A DNA stretch of 64,000 nucleotides from Candidatus Contendibacter sp. (GTDB lineage Bacteria; Pseudomonadota; Gammaproteobacteria; Competibacterales; Competibacteraceae), in NCBI GenBank assembly GCA_029624675.1, contig JARSSP010000047.1, forward strand, positions 1 to 64,000, read 5' to 3'. Within the stretch, counting starts at the first letter, position 1. Each line of letters begins with the position of its first letter. The notes beneath the pieces were generated by a model, which saw only the letters and a list, made by a program, of their open reading frames with translations, did no database searches and was not told the DNA's origin. Below are positions 1 through 7,523 of this stretch, piece by piece. The translations under genes were made by a program, and so were the position numbers.

Positions 1-60
1 AGGAAGGCCGCCAGGAAGGCCGCCAGGAAGGCCGCCAGGAAGGCCGCCAGGAAGGTCAGC
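1..60. repeat. 12-bp tandem repeat inside the Rpn-like gene
   Basis: Four perfect copies of a 12-bp unit (AGGAAGGCCGCC) run from the window edge to about 48, followed by one degenerate copy to 60. In the coding frame each unit gives Glu-Gly-Arg-Gln, so changes in copy number keep the frame. Such charged repeats are typical of the C-terminal linker of Rpn/PD-(D/E)XK nuclease-transposase proteins. The array may extend left of the window. Confidence 0.9.
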
Positions 61-179
61 GAGAAGAACGCCTCCGCATTGCCCGGGGCTTGTTGGACGT
101 GATCGCCGATGATCGTTTGCTGGCGGAAAGGATTGGGTTAAGCGAAGCGGAGGTGCGGGGATTGCGGGAAGGGAAATAG
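3..179 (+). CDS. C-terminal end of an Rpn-family (PD-(D/E)XK) nuclease, partial
   Basis: The third forward frame is open from the left edge to the TAG at 177-179. It encodes four EGRQ repeats followed by a helical tail (residues near ALLDV..ADDRLLAERIGLSEAEVRGL style). EGRQ/EGEREK repeats followed by a short motif of the form 'I..LTGLS.EEV..L' are typical of the C-terminus of the Rpn family of recombination-promoting nucleases, formerly called putative transposases. The catalytic N-terminal part lies outside the window, so the family call rests on the tail alone. The gene ends 29 bp before the ABC transporter ATG and may not be functionally linked to it. Confidence 0.55.
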   Translation, partial: EGRQEGRQEGRQEGRQEGQREERLRIARGLLDVIADDRLLAERIGLSEAEVRGLREGK

Positions 180-208
180 GGTATGCGCCGCGTACCCCAC
201 TTTTGCGA

Positions 209-1156
209 ATGAACGATACCACTCCGGTCATTCTGGCCGAAGACCTCACCCGCCGCTTCGGTGATTTCGTCGCCGTCGATCACATCCACGTCACCGTGCA
301 ACCTGGTGAAGTGTTTGGCTTGCTGGGCGCGAACGGCGCCGGCAAGACCACCGCAATTCGGATGCTGTGCGGCATGTTGCCACCGACCGCCGGCCGGATT
401 CGGGTCGCGGACGTGGATATGGTGCAGCATGCGCGCCGCGCTCGGGGTCGAATCGGCTACGTCGCCCAACGGTTCTCGCTGTACGGCGACCTGACCGTGT
501 CCGAAAATCTCAAGCTGCAAGCGGGTCTGTACGGCTTGACCGGCGCGCGCCAGCGGGAGCGATTGATATGGGCACTGGCGCATCTGGAGCTGACCGACCG
601 CAAGGACGCTATGGCCAGGGCGTTGCCGCTGGGTTACCAGCGACGCCTGGCCCTGGCCGCCGCACTGCTGCACGAGCCGCGCGTGCTGTTTTTGGACGAG
701 CCGACCTCGGGCGTCGACCCGATGGCCCGCCAGCGATTTTGGGAATTGATCTATGAACTGGCCGACGACGGCATCGGCATCTTGGTTACCACCCATTACA
801 TGGACGAGGCACTGTTCTGTGATCGACTGTCGCTGATGCAAGCCGGCCGCATCGTCGCCGAAGGCACACCCGATGAGTTGTTGCGCCAGCCGTTGCCGAC
901 CCCGATTTTGGAACTGAACAGCCCCGACGCCGCCCGCTTTGAGCAATTGGCGCAGACCTGGCCTGAAGTGCGCGAAATCGTTCCTCACGCCGGACAACTG
1001 CGGATTCGCCTGCGTGCCGGGATGGATACGAGTACGGTAATAGCCAAAATTCACGCGGCGGCGGTGGAACACAAGCTGACTGTCGGCGTTCCGCATCTCG
1101 CCACGCCAGAGTTGGAGGATGTGTTCGTGGCGGTACTGGAGGAGCACGAGGCGTGA
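209..1156 (+). CDS. ABC-2 exporter ATP-binding protein (YbhF/DrrA-like)
   Basis: Cytoplasmic ATPase of an ABC-2 type exporter, about 315 residues. Walker A is GANGAGKTT (residues 40-48), the signature region is the LPLGYQRRLALAAAL variant common in YbhF/RbbA-type proteins, Walker B is VLFLDEPTSGVD, and the switch histidine follows in VTTHYMDEA. The ATG at 209 is preferred over an in-frame TTG at 203 because the alignment-like N-terminus MNDTTPVILAEDL begins there. Its TGA overlaps the GTG start of the first permease (GTGA at 1153-1156), which implies translational coupling. Substrate unknown. YbhFSR-type systems usually carry an HlyD-like membrane-fusion gene upstream, and none is present here. 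Confidence 0.9.
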   Translation: MNDTTPVILAEDLTRRFGDFVAVDHIHVTVQPGEVFGLLGANGAGKTTAIRMLCGMLPPTAGRIRVADVDMVQHARRARGRIGYVAQRFSLYGDLTVSENLKLQAGLYGLTGARQRERLIWALAHLELTDRKDAMARALPLGYQRRLALAAALLHEPRVLFLDEPTSGVDPMARQRFWELIYELADDGIGILVTTHYMDEALFCDRLSLMQAGRIVAEGTPDELLRQPLPTPILELNSPDAARFEQLAQTWPEVREIVPHAGQLRIRLRAGMDTSTVIAKIHAAAVEHKLTVGVPHLATPELEDVFVAVLEEHEA

Positions 1157-2256
1157 ATTTCCAACACGTCCGAGCGATGGCACGCAAGGAGTGGTGGCAT
1201 CTGCTGCGCGATCCACGCAGCCTGGCGCTGATCCTGATCATGCCCAGTATGCTGTTGTTTCTGTTCGGCTACGCCATCCGACTGGATCTGCAACACGCGC
1301 CTATCGCCCTCGTCCAAGAATCCCGCGACGCCGCCACCGAGGAACTGGCCGCTCGTTTCGCCGCCAGTCGGGCTTTCCGCGTCACCCTGCGCTCCAACGA
1401 CCGCCGCGACGCTACCACGGCGTTGCAAAAAGGCCAGGTCTGGGCGGCGGTGATCTTTCCCGCCGACTATCCCCGACGGCTGGAACGTGGCGAAGCGCGG
1501 ATTCAGTTGTTGCTGGACGGCGTCGACGCCAACACCGCCCGACTGCTCCGCAACACCGCGTTGGTGTTGGTGAACGACTATCTGCTAAGCCAGGGTGGTC
1601 AGCCGCCGATCCGCATCGAGGATCGCACCTGGTTCAACGAAACCAAGGAGAGCCGGCTGGCGATCATTCCCGGCGTGATCGCGATGGTGATGGCGGTGAT
1701 CGGGGCGCTGATGACCTCGCTGACCATCGCCAAGGAAATGGAACAAGGCAATCTGGTGATGTTGCGCACCACCCCACTGACCCGCCGCGATTTTCTATTC
1801 GGTAAACTGCTGCCCTACCTCTTCATTGGCCTGCTCGATCTGGCGGTGGCGGTGGCGGTGGCGGTATTCGTGTTCGAGATGCCGCTGCGGGGCTCCCTAC
1901 CGGTTTTGCTGTTGCTGTCGGCGCTGTTTCTGGGGGTGGTAATGCTGCAAGGCGCGCTGATTTCGATCAACGCGGGGAACCAGTTGCTCGCCAGCCAGAT
2001 GGCATTGGTGAGCACCTTTCTGCCGGCGTTCCTACTGTCGGGCTTCATTTTTGCCATCGAAAACATGCCGACCGCGCTCCAATACATCACCTTGGCGGTG
2101 CCGGCCCGCTATTACGTCGCTCTGTCCCGCGCCATCTTCCTTAAGGGCATCACTCCACTGCTGTTGTGGACACAAGTCATCGCGTTGGTGGTGATTTTGC
2201 TGGTGTTGCTGCGGCTGACGCTGGTTCGGTCGCGGAAGCTGGGACTGTTGCCGTGA
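1153..2256 (+). CDS. ABC-2 type transporter permease (YbhS-like)
   Basis: Integral membrane subunit of 367 residues. It has one N-terminal transmembrane helix (LALILIMPSMLLFLFGYAI), a large periplasmic domain to about residue 170, then five hydrophobic segments in the C-terminal half, which is the layout of the ABC2_membrane_3 family. The start is the GTG at 1153 inside the stop of the ATPase gene. The stop TGA at 2254-2256 overlaps the GTG of the second permease in the same GTGA arrangement, so the three genes form one coupled operon. The shared motif 'WFNE' near residue 160 also occurs in the second permease, indicating paralogous halves of one transporter. Confidence 0.9.
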   Translation: MNFQHVRAMARKEWWHLLRDPRSLALILIMPSMLLFLFGYAIRLDLQHAPIALVQESRDAATEELAARFAASRAFRVTLRSNDRRDATTALQKGQVWAAVIFPADYPRRLERGEARIQLLLDGVDANTARLLRNTALVLVNDYLLSQGGQPPIRIEDRTWFNETKESRLAIIPGVIAMVMAVIGALMTSLTIAKEMEQGNLVMLRTTPLTRRDFLFGKLLPYLFIGLLDLAVAVAVAVFVFEMPLRGSLPVLLLLSALFLGVVMLQGALISINAGNQLLASQMALVSTFLPAFLLSGFIFAIENMPTALQYITLAVPARYYVALSRAIFLKGITPLLLWTQVIALVVILLVLLRLTLVRSRKLGLLP

Positions 2257-3335
2257 ATCCAGTCGCTGCAAGTCTGATCCGGTTGCGTGCCCTGTTGGGC
2301 AAGGAGTTTCGGCAACTGCTGCGCGATCCCCGGATGCGATTTTTCATGCTGGTGCCACCGCTGTTTCAATTGATGGTATTCGGCTACGCGGCCAGTTTCG
2401 ATGTCCGCCATGCCGAAATCGCCGTGGTGGATCAGGCGCGAACGGCGGCGACCCGCGAACTGCTGGCCGCCGTGGCGGCGACCGGCCGGTTTACTCTGCA
2501 TCACTACTCGGCTGTCGGCGCGGCGACGGCGGCGATGGACCGGGGCGAAATCCGCGCCATTCTGCGGTTTGCCCCCGATTTCGACCGGCAACCCGTGGCG
2601 CAAATCGTTTCCGATGGCTCGGATTCCAACAGCGCGCAGATGATCACCGGTCAGTTGAGTCAAACGCTGCAACAGAATGCCCGCTTGCGCGCCGGCATCG
2701 AACCGCCGGTGCAAATCGAGGAACGGGCCTGGTTCAACGAGAATCTGGATGACCGGCCCTATTTCGTGCCCGGCATCATCGCCACCATCGTGCTGATCAC
2801 TACCGTGATTCTGACCGCGATGACCGTGGTACGCGAGCGAGAGCTTGGCACCCTGGAACGCCTGTTGGTGACGCCGGTCGCCCGGTTGGAATTTCTGATC
2901 GGCAAGATGGTGACCGTGGCCGCCGTCGGCCTGTTCGACGTGGCGTTGATCAGCCTGATCGCCGTCGCCTGGTTCGACGTGCCGTTTCAAGGCAACATCG
3001 TCGGCCTGCTGACGGGCAGCGTGCTGTTTCTGATGAGCTCGCTGGGGATCGGGCTGCTGATTTCCAGCTACGCTGAAACCCAGCAACAGGCGATGCTGCT
3101 GGCGTTCTTCATCATTCAGCCGATGGTGGTGCTGTCGGGCTTCGCCTTTCCCATCGACAACATGCCCGAGGGCGTGCAATGGCTGACCTGGCTGAATCCG
3201 CTGCGGTATTACCTGGTGGTGATTCGCGACGTGTTCCTCAAGGGCAGCGGCTTGAGCGCGCACGGTTTTGAGTACGCGATGATGGCGCTATTGGGGAGCG
3301 CGGCGCTGGTCTTGAGTCTGGCGCGGGTCAAATAA
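2253..3335 (+). CDS. ABC-2 type transporter permease (YbhR-like)
   Basis: Second membrane subunit, about 360 residues, with the same topology as the preceding gene: an N-terminal helix (FFMLVPPLFQLMVFGYAASF), a periplasmic domain containing WFNENLDDRPYFVPG, then multiple C-terminal helices. The open frame extends upstream of 2253, but the GTG at 2253 overlaps the previous stop and gives the conserved N-terminus, so it was chosen. Heterodimeric permease pairs of this kind export drugs, lipids or cell-envelope components; nothing in the sequence identifies the cargo. Confidence 0.9.
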   Translation: MNPVAASLIRLRALLGKEFRQLLRDPRMRFFMLVPPLFQLMVFGYAASFDVRHAEIAVVDQARTAATRELLAAVAATGRFTLHHYSAVGAATAAMDRGEIRAILRFAPDFDRQPVAQIVSDGSDSNSAQMITGQLSQTLQQNARLRAGIEPPVQIEERAWFNENLDDRPYFVPGIIATIVLITTVILTAMTVVRERELGTLERLLVTPVARLEFLIGKMVTVAAVGLFDVALISLIAVAWFDVPFQGNIVGLLTGSVLFLMSSLGIGLLISSYAETQQQAMLLAFFIIQPMVVLSGFAFPIDNMPEGVQWLTWLNPLRYYLVVIRDVFLKGSGLSAHGFEYAMMALLGSAALVLSLARVK

Positions 3336-3481
3336 CGGGCCCTCCTCGCCTGGCGGCTGGAGAGGAGGACAAGTGGCTGGCTATTCGGTGAGCATGGAGC
3401 AAGGCGGTCTGGCCGTGGCGTAGCCCCCCTTTTGAGCAAGACCTTCGGTGGATAATCCGGCGACCAGAGACCTAGAGCGCA

Positions 3482-4414
3482 TCAGAGGGGCAGCGTCTTT
3501 TGCTTATCCAGACCCTCCTTTTCGTAAAGTGCAATTTTTGCTTGGCCGCCCTCTAGTTCCAGAATTCCGAAGTTGCCGCTTCCCCCGCCAATCCTGGGGA
3601 GCGCGGCGCCGGACGAGGTGACTTCAAAGAGATAGCCATCATGCAATTGGGTGGCGTTCTTGTGGATGTCGCCGCTCAACACGACGGTTTTTTTGAATCT
3701 TTTATCAATGAGCCACTGGTAATCCATATAGTGGTCCCAGCTCTCTCCGCTGCGGGTGAGGGTACTACCGGAGCAGAGCAGCTTGAGGCCATTACTGGCC
3801 TCTACCTGGTTTTCCAACCAAGTTCGCTGCGCCTTGCCGAGGAGGGAGCGGACGAGCATTTCATCATCGTCTTTTCCATTGTCGGGGTCTTCCCGGTAGG
3901 TTCGTCCATCGAGCATGATGATTCGAACGGGACCGTAATCGAAAGCCTCCTGAATTCCGATATCATCACCAGAAAGAAGTTGAACGAGGGATGGCTGATT
4001 CGGATACGCCGATGTGATATTTTTTTGCTGTACCCGGCCTTTGAACTGGAGAAAGAGGTTTTTCGAAATCCGGCTTTTTTCCCGAGGAACCGCTTGCTTG
4101 CCTTTGGTCCCGGCGCCACAGGAACCGTTCCAGGCAAAGTCGTGATCGTCCCAAGTGAGGCCAACCTGTTTTACTGATGCGACCAGCTTGCGGAAGGATT
4201 CGACGCCCCATTGGGCCCGGTAGCGGTCGTACATTTCATTCGCAAACTCCTGGTTACTCCACTTTCTTGGACGTCCCAAATGTGGGAAGTAGTCCATGTA
4301 GATCGTGTCACCAAGCAAAAGGAGAACTTCGGGCGCTTGGGCGCGCACTTGATCCCAAACGATTTGCTCTGGATCCACCAGAGCGTCAAAACAGGATGTA
4401 AAGGCAATTTTCAT
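3482..4414 (-). CDS. PhoD-like metallophosphatase
   Basis: 310-residue protein of the PhoD/calcineurin-like metallophosphoesterase superfamily. Metal-binding motifs are visible in order: GDTIYMDYF (about residues 36-44), TWDDHDFAWN, and C-terminal LSGDIHKN. There is no signal peptide, unlike classical secreted PhoD, so a cytoplasmic phosphodiesterase or phosphatase is more likely. AAGGAG lies upstream of the ATG. It converges with the ABC operon. Base composition is lower in G+C than in the flanking genes. Substrate unknown. Confidence 0.8.
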   Translation of the reverse strand: MKIAFTSCFDALVDPEQIVWDQVRAQAPEVLLLLGDTIYMDYFPHLGRPRKWSNQEFANEMYDRYRAQWGVESFRKLVASVKQVGLTWDDHDFAWNGSCGAGTKGKQAVPREKSRISKNLFLQFKGRVQQKNITSAYPNQPSLVQLLSGDDIGIQEAFDYGPVRIIMLDGRTYREDPDNGKDDDEMLVRSLLGKAQRTWLENQVEASNGLKLLCSGSTLTRSGESWDHYMDYQWLIDKRFKKTVVLSGDIHKNATQLHDGYLFEVTSSGAALPRIGGGSGNFGILELEGGQAKIALYEKEGLDKQKTLPL

Positions 4415-4505
4415 TATGGGTCTCCTTCAAGGGGATTGATCAGGTTTTTTCAGCACCGAGAACGGTATAATAAATTTGAATCAACCAAGTATTTTTTGGC
4501 ATTCT

Positions 4506-5105
4506 TCATGATTTTCTTGCGACAATAACCAGATTTTGCCACTTTGATGAAGTATTGCGAACACCAATGCACTCGGTGATTATGAAGCCATTCTGCTCCA
4601 AGAAAGTAGTCAACTGCTCCCTGGACCAATATTCAAAAGGGTGGTCACCATATCCTAGCGAAAAGAAGCGACTCCACCAGTTTTTGGCCAATACTGATAA
4701 GCATCTTAAATGACCATAATAAGGAATTGATAGCGCGATGACACCACCAACCTGAATTTTTGGAAAGACAAATTCGATCAGCATCGATAAATTGCAACAG
4801 GGATTGTTGGATTGGATAATCAGCGCCATGTTAAAATTACCCGTCATGATCTTTTCCAAGCCATATTTTGTTAATGGCAGTGGCAATTCACCGGCCGGTA
4901 TTGATGCGGTTGGGTTTATCAGAGGAGATCGATCAGAATCGAGGACGGTTACGTTGTGGCCAGCCTTATATAGATCGAGGCAGATGGACTGAGCGCCATC
5001 GCCGATACCAAGAATTTCCACCGCCTGGTGGCGTGTACAGATATCGACGATTACAGATCGGACGCCACGATAAGCGTCATCTTTTCCTGCTTTCCCATCA
5101 CTCAT
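4506..5105 (-). CDS. SAM-dependent methyltransferase-like protein
   Basis: About 199 residues with a class I methyltransferase-like layout: a motif-I-like VEILGIGDGAQS after a predicted helix, an acidic strand end (VTVLDSDRS), and a later YWSREQLTTFLEQNGF segment typical of methyltransferase domains. The glycine motif is imperfect and the substrate is unknown. I chose the ATG at 5105, because GGAGAAGG lies just upstream; a second ATG 15 bases further upstream is in frame but overlaps that ribosome-binding site. The gene is 91 bp upstream of the PhoD-like gene on the same strand and could be cotranscribed. G+C is low for this window. Confidence 0.6.
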   Translation of the reverse strand: MSDGKAGKDDAYRGVRSVIVDICTRHQAVEILGIGDGAQSICLDLYKAGHNVTVLDSDRSPLINPTASIPAGELPLPLTKYGLEKIMTGNFNMALIIQSNNPCCNLSMLIEFVFPKIQVGGVIALSIPYYGHLRCLSVLAKNWWSRFFSLGYGDHPFEYWSREQLTTFLEQNGFIITECIGVRNTSSKWQNLVIVARKS

Positions 5106-5457
5106 GACCCTTCTCCTCAAATAAAATAACCAATTTATTTTTCAAGCAGTTTTGATTTTCAAACAGTTTTCATAGTGCATTTCAATTCGAAACGAGCACG
5201 TTTCAAATTGAATTCGCGCGATCATGAAGACGCCTCCCTATGGCGCTACTACGTCCTAGCTTACCCAAGTAACCAGGGTGGGCGAAATCCCGAAAATATG
5301 GGATGTGAGGCATTTGAAAAATCGATTTTATAATCATAAGACTCGGTTTTTTGTGTCAAACTTATTACATAATTCGAGGTGGTCCAACGATTGCATTATC
5401 TTGCCGAGTATCTCGCCGAGTATCTCGCCGAGTATCTCGAATGACGGACTGACCACC
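5106..5457. other. A+T-rich divergent intergenic region
   Basis: About 350 bp separate the methyltransferase-like gene (minus) from the barrel protein (plus). The stretch is visibly A+T-rich in two places (5115-5220 and 5310-5400) and probably holds promoters for both genes, but I cannot assign -35/-10 boxes with confidence. Its right end carries a 12-bp triplicate repeat listed separately. The frame of the barrel gene stays open back to 5278, but that extension lacks a plausible start and would precede a clear signal peptide. Confidence 0.5.
5403..5438. repeat. Three tandem copies of a 12-bp unit
   Basis: GCCGAGTATCTC occurs three times without interruption, ending 19 bp before the chosen ATG of the outer-membrane protein gene. 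It sits in the expected leader of the transcript. Copy-number change would move the promoter relative to the start codon without altering the protein. Confidence 0.9.
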
Positions 5458-6711
5458 ATGCCAAGAGCAGCCAATATCGTTGGAGTATTTTTTGCCCAGT
5501 CTCTTTTGATAATGAACGCCCAAGCTGAAGACACTTCAGCGCGAGTTTTACCCCATGGGGTTTCGCTGTTCGACACCACGTTTTACTACTATTTCCCTAT
5601 CGAAAAGCGCTATGGGCCAGGCGGGGACTCGGAGGCTCTCGCAGCGGATTTTAACACGGACCTGAACAGTCGAGTGTTTCCGGCTCTGTCCGGATTGAAT
5701 CCCTTGGTCGGCGGCAACGCTACGCTAGGGAAATCGGTGGTCGACTCCAGATTGACTTCCCGTTTTTCCGAATTCAATCTGGCTTACGGGTTGACCGACA
5801 AGTTGACGCTGGTTGTCAAAGTACCCTATGGCTACGTAAAAAATGAAATCCGAGTTGGCCTGAATGCATCTCAAGCCAATGTTGGAAGAAATCCGCTCTT
5901 CGGAACGCCATCGGACCCTTTTCATAGTCCTCTGATTCCAATCGCCGCTGGTGGAATACGGTTGACCGATGAGGATATCCAAAATCTGCTAGGACAGGGA
6001 CTGGATGTCAATCGGGATGGGGTCACGGATATTCCCGGCTATGGATATGAACGGTTTGAAACCTTTACCGACAGTGGGATTGGCGATATCGAGCTTTACG
6101 CCAAATACCAATTTTATGACCGGAAACCGTGGCGGTTGGCGGTGGCTTCCGGACTCAGATTTCCAACTGGAAAGGTAAAGGATATCGATAATCTCGCGGC
6201 GCTGGATTTTGGGGACGGGCAGACCGATATTTTGTTTCGCTTTCATGTGGATTATGGGGTGACTGAAAATCTGCAACTGAATTTTACTACCCGCTATGAT
6301 TTACAGTTGCCAGCTCGCCAAACCTTGCGAGTGCCCAACTCGGTCGATCAACCGATTACCCGTGATATCGAAACAGTCGATCGAAATCTCGGAGATGTTT
6401 TTGGGTTGGATTTGATAGGTCTCTATCAATTCGCTCCCGAATGGTCGGGCTCCCTGAGATACAGCTTCGCTCGGAAGTTTCAGGACGATATCGATGGTGA
6501 CTCTGGTTTGCCCTATTCATCCCTGGAGCAGGAATCCGAGAGCGAAAATCAGCGGGTAGCCGTAACTCTCGGCTATTCGACCCTGCAACGGTATCGGGAT
6601 AAAACAGCCAAAACACCTTTCTACGCCAATCTCACCTACCGCAATCGGTTCGCCGGTGAAAATGCCGTGGTTTCGCAGTATATCTCGCTGAATATCGGGG
6701 TTTTGTTCTGA
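5458..6711 (+). CDS. Outer-membrane beta-barrel protein, phenol-degradation MetA/transporter-like
   Basis: 417 residues from the ATG at 5458, beginning with a signal peptide that ends near NAQAED. The mature protein has many alternating amphipathic strands (for example FYYYFPIEKRYG, LTLVVKVPYGYV, LQLNFTTRYDLQLP, LYQFAPEWSGSLRYSFARKF) and a C-terminal YISLNIGVLF ending in Phe, the usual beta-barrel assembly signal. This fits the 'transporter' family PF13557-like barrels often annotated as MetA-pathway phenol degradation proteins; the true ligand is unknown. No strong Shine-Dalgarno precedes the ATG. The frame continues 60 codons upstream, which I regard as non-coding. Confidence 0.7.
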   Translation: MPRAANIVGVFFAQSLLIMNAQAEDTSARVLPHGVSLFDTTFYYYFPIEKRYGPGGDSEALAADFNTDLNSRVFPALSGLNPLVGGNATLGKSVVDSRLTSRFSEFNLAYGLTDKLTLVVKVPYGYVKNEIRVGLNASQANVGRNPLFGTPSDPFHSPLIPIAAGGIRLTDEDIQNLLGQGLDVNRDGVTDIPGYGYERFETFTDSGIGDIELYAKYQFYDRKPWRLAVASGLRFPTGKVKDIDNLAALDFGDGQTDILFRFHVDYGVTENLQLNFTTRYDLQLPARQTLRVPNSVDQPITRDIETVDRNLGDVFGLDLIGLYQFAPEWSGSLRYSFARKFQDDIDGDSGLPYSSLEQESESENQRVAVTLGYSTLQRYRDKTAKTPFYANLTYRNRFAGENAVVSQYISLNIGVLF

Positions 6712-6731
6712 CCGCAGTAGGTCAGCGCCGG

Positions 6732-6762
6732 CTCGGCGAGCGGTTTTTGGTTACTCGCCGAG
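6732..6762. other. Inverted repeat between barrel gene and response regulator
   Basis: CTCGGCGAG (6732-6740) and CTCGCCGAG (6754-6762) form a perfect 9-bp stem with a 13-nt loop containing TTTTT. It lies just after the barrel gene stop and 40 bp before the regulator ATG, so it could be a weak terminator or an operator. No T-run follows the right arm in the forward direction. Confidence 0.5.
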
Positions 6763-6802
6763 GAAAGAACCGAGAGATTATGTGATTTCAACTGGAGCAA
6801 CC

Positions 6803-7519
6803 ATGATGACGATTGCCACCGACCCAATCATCCAAGTGGGTTTGGTTGAGGATCAGACCGAAACCCTGTCGTGCATGATCGCCGCCGTTCGATCCAGTGC
6901 CGACATGCGGGTGCTGTTCCACGCGGCTTCGGTTACCGAAGCCACTAGGGCGCTGGCGAGATACAGCCCCGATGTCCTTCTGGTCGATCTGGGATTGCCG
7001 GATGGCTCTGGTCTCGAGGTCATTGGCTTGGCTTCCAGAAAGCACCCGGCCTGCCAAACGATGGTGTTTTCCATGTTCGGCGACGAGGCGCTGATCCTCG
7101 CCAGCATCGAAGCCGGCGCCAGCGGTTATCTGCTCAAGGATACGCCAGGGTCAACGCTCGAAGACTCGATTCGCCAGGTTCGTTCGGGCGGTTCCCCGAT
7201 GAGCCCGATCATCGCGCGTCGAATTCTGCAACGGCTGCGTAAGAGTCCGCCGACCGCGGACCCGGCAAAGACCGAAGTTTCCGACAGGCCAGTCCCTGAA
7301 GTCGGAACGCCGGCTTTGACGGAACGGGAAACCGAAATTCTCGTCCTGATCTCGCGCGGCTACACCTACGCCGAGGTGGCCAGCCTGTTGGCGGTGAGCG
7401 TTCGCACGATCCAAACCCATATCAAGCACCTGTATGGCAAGCTCGGCGTCCACTCCCGCTCGGAAGCGGTGTTTGAGGCTTCCAAGATGGGATTACTGCG
7501 GGGGCTTCTGGATCAATGA
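6803..7519 (+). CDS. LuxR/NarL-type response regulator
   Basis: DNA-binding response regulator of about 238 residues. The receiver domain spans residues 8-130 with phospho-acceptor Asp62 in LLVDLGLPDG and the Lys of LLKDTP; a linker follows, then a C-terminal LuxR helix-turn-helix (ALTERETEILVLISRGYTYAEVASLLAVSVRTIQTHIKHLYGKL). The ATG at 6803 is preferred because GGAG precedes it; the frame opens earlier with a GTG at 6782. The stop is 4 bp before the ATG of the histidine kinase gene, so the two form a cognate two-component operon with the regulator first. Confidence 0.9.
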   Translation: MMTIATDPIIQVGLVEDQTETLSCMIAAVRSSADMRVLFHAASVTEATRALARYSPDVLLVDLGLPDGSGLEVIGLASRKHPACQTMVFSMFGDEALILASIEAGASGYLLKDTPGSTLEDSIRQVRSGGSPMSPIIARRILQRLRKSPPTADPAKTEVSDRPVPEVGTPALTERETEILVLISRGYTYAEVASLLAVSVRTIQTHIKHLYGKLGVHSRSEAVFEASKMGLLRGLLDQ

Positions 7520-7523
7520 CGCC

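Noticed and set aside
56..1216. 386-codon frame antisense to the ABC ATPase
   Set aside because: Opposes a clear ATPase with complete Walker motifs; composition is that of a shadow frame.
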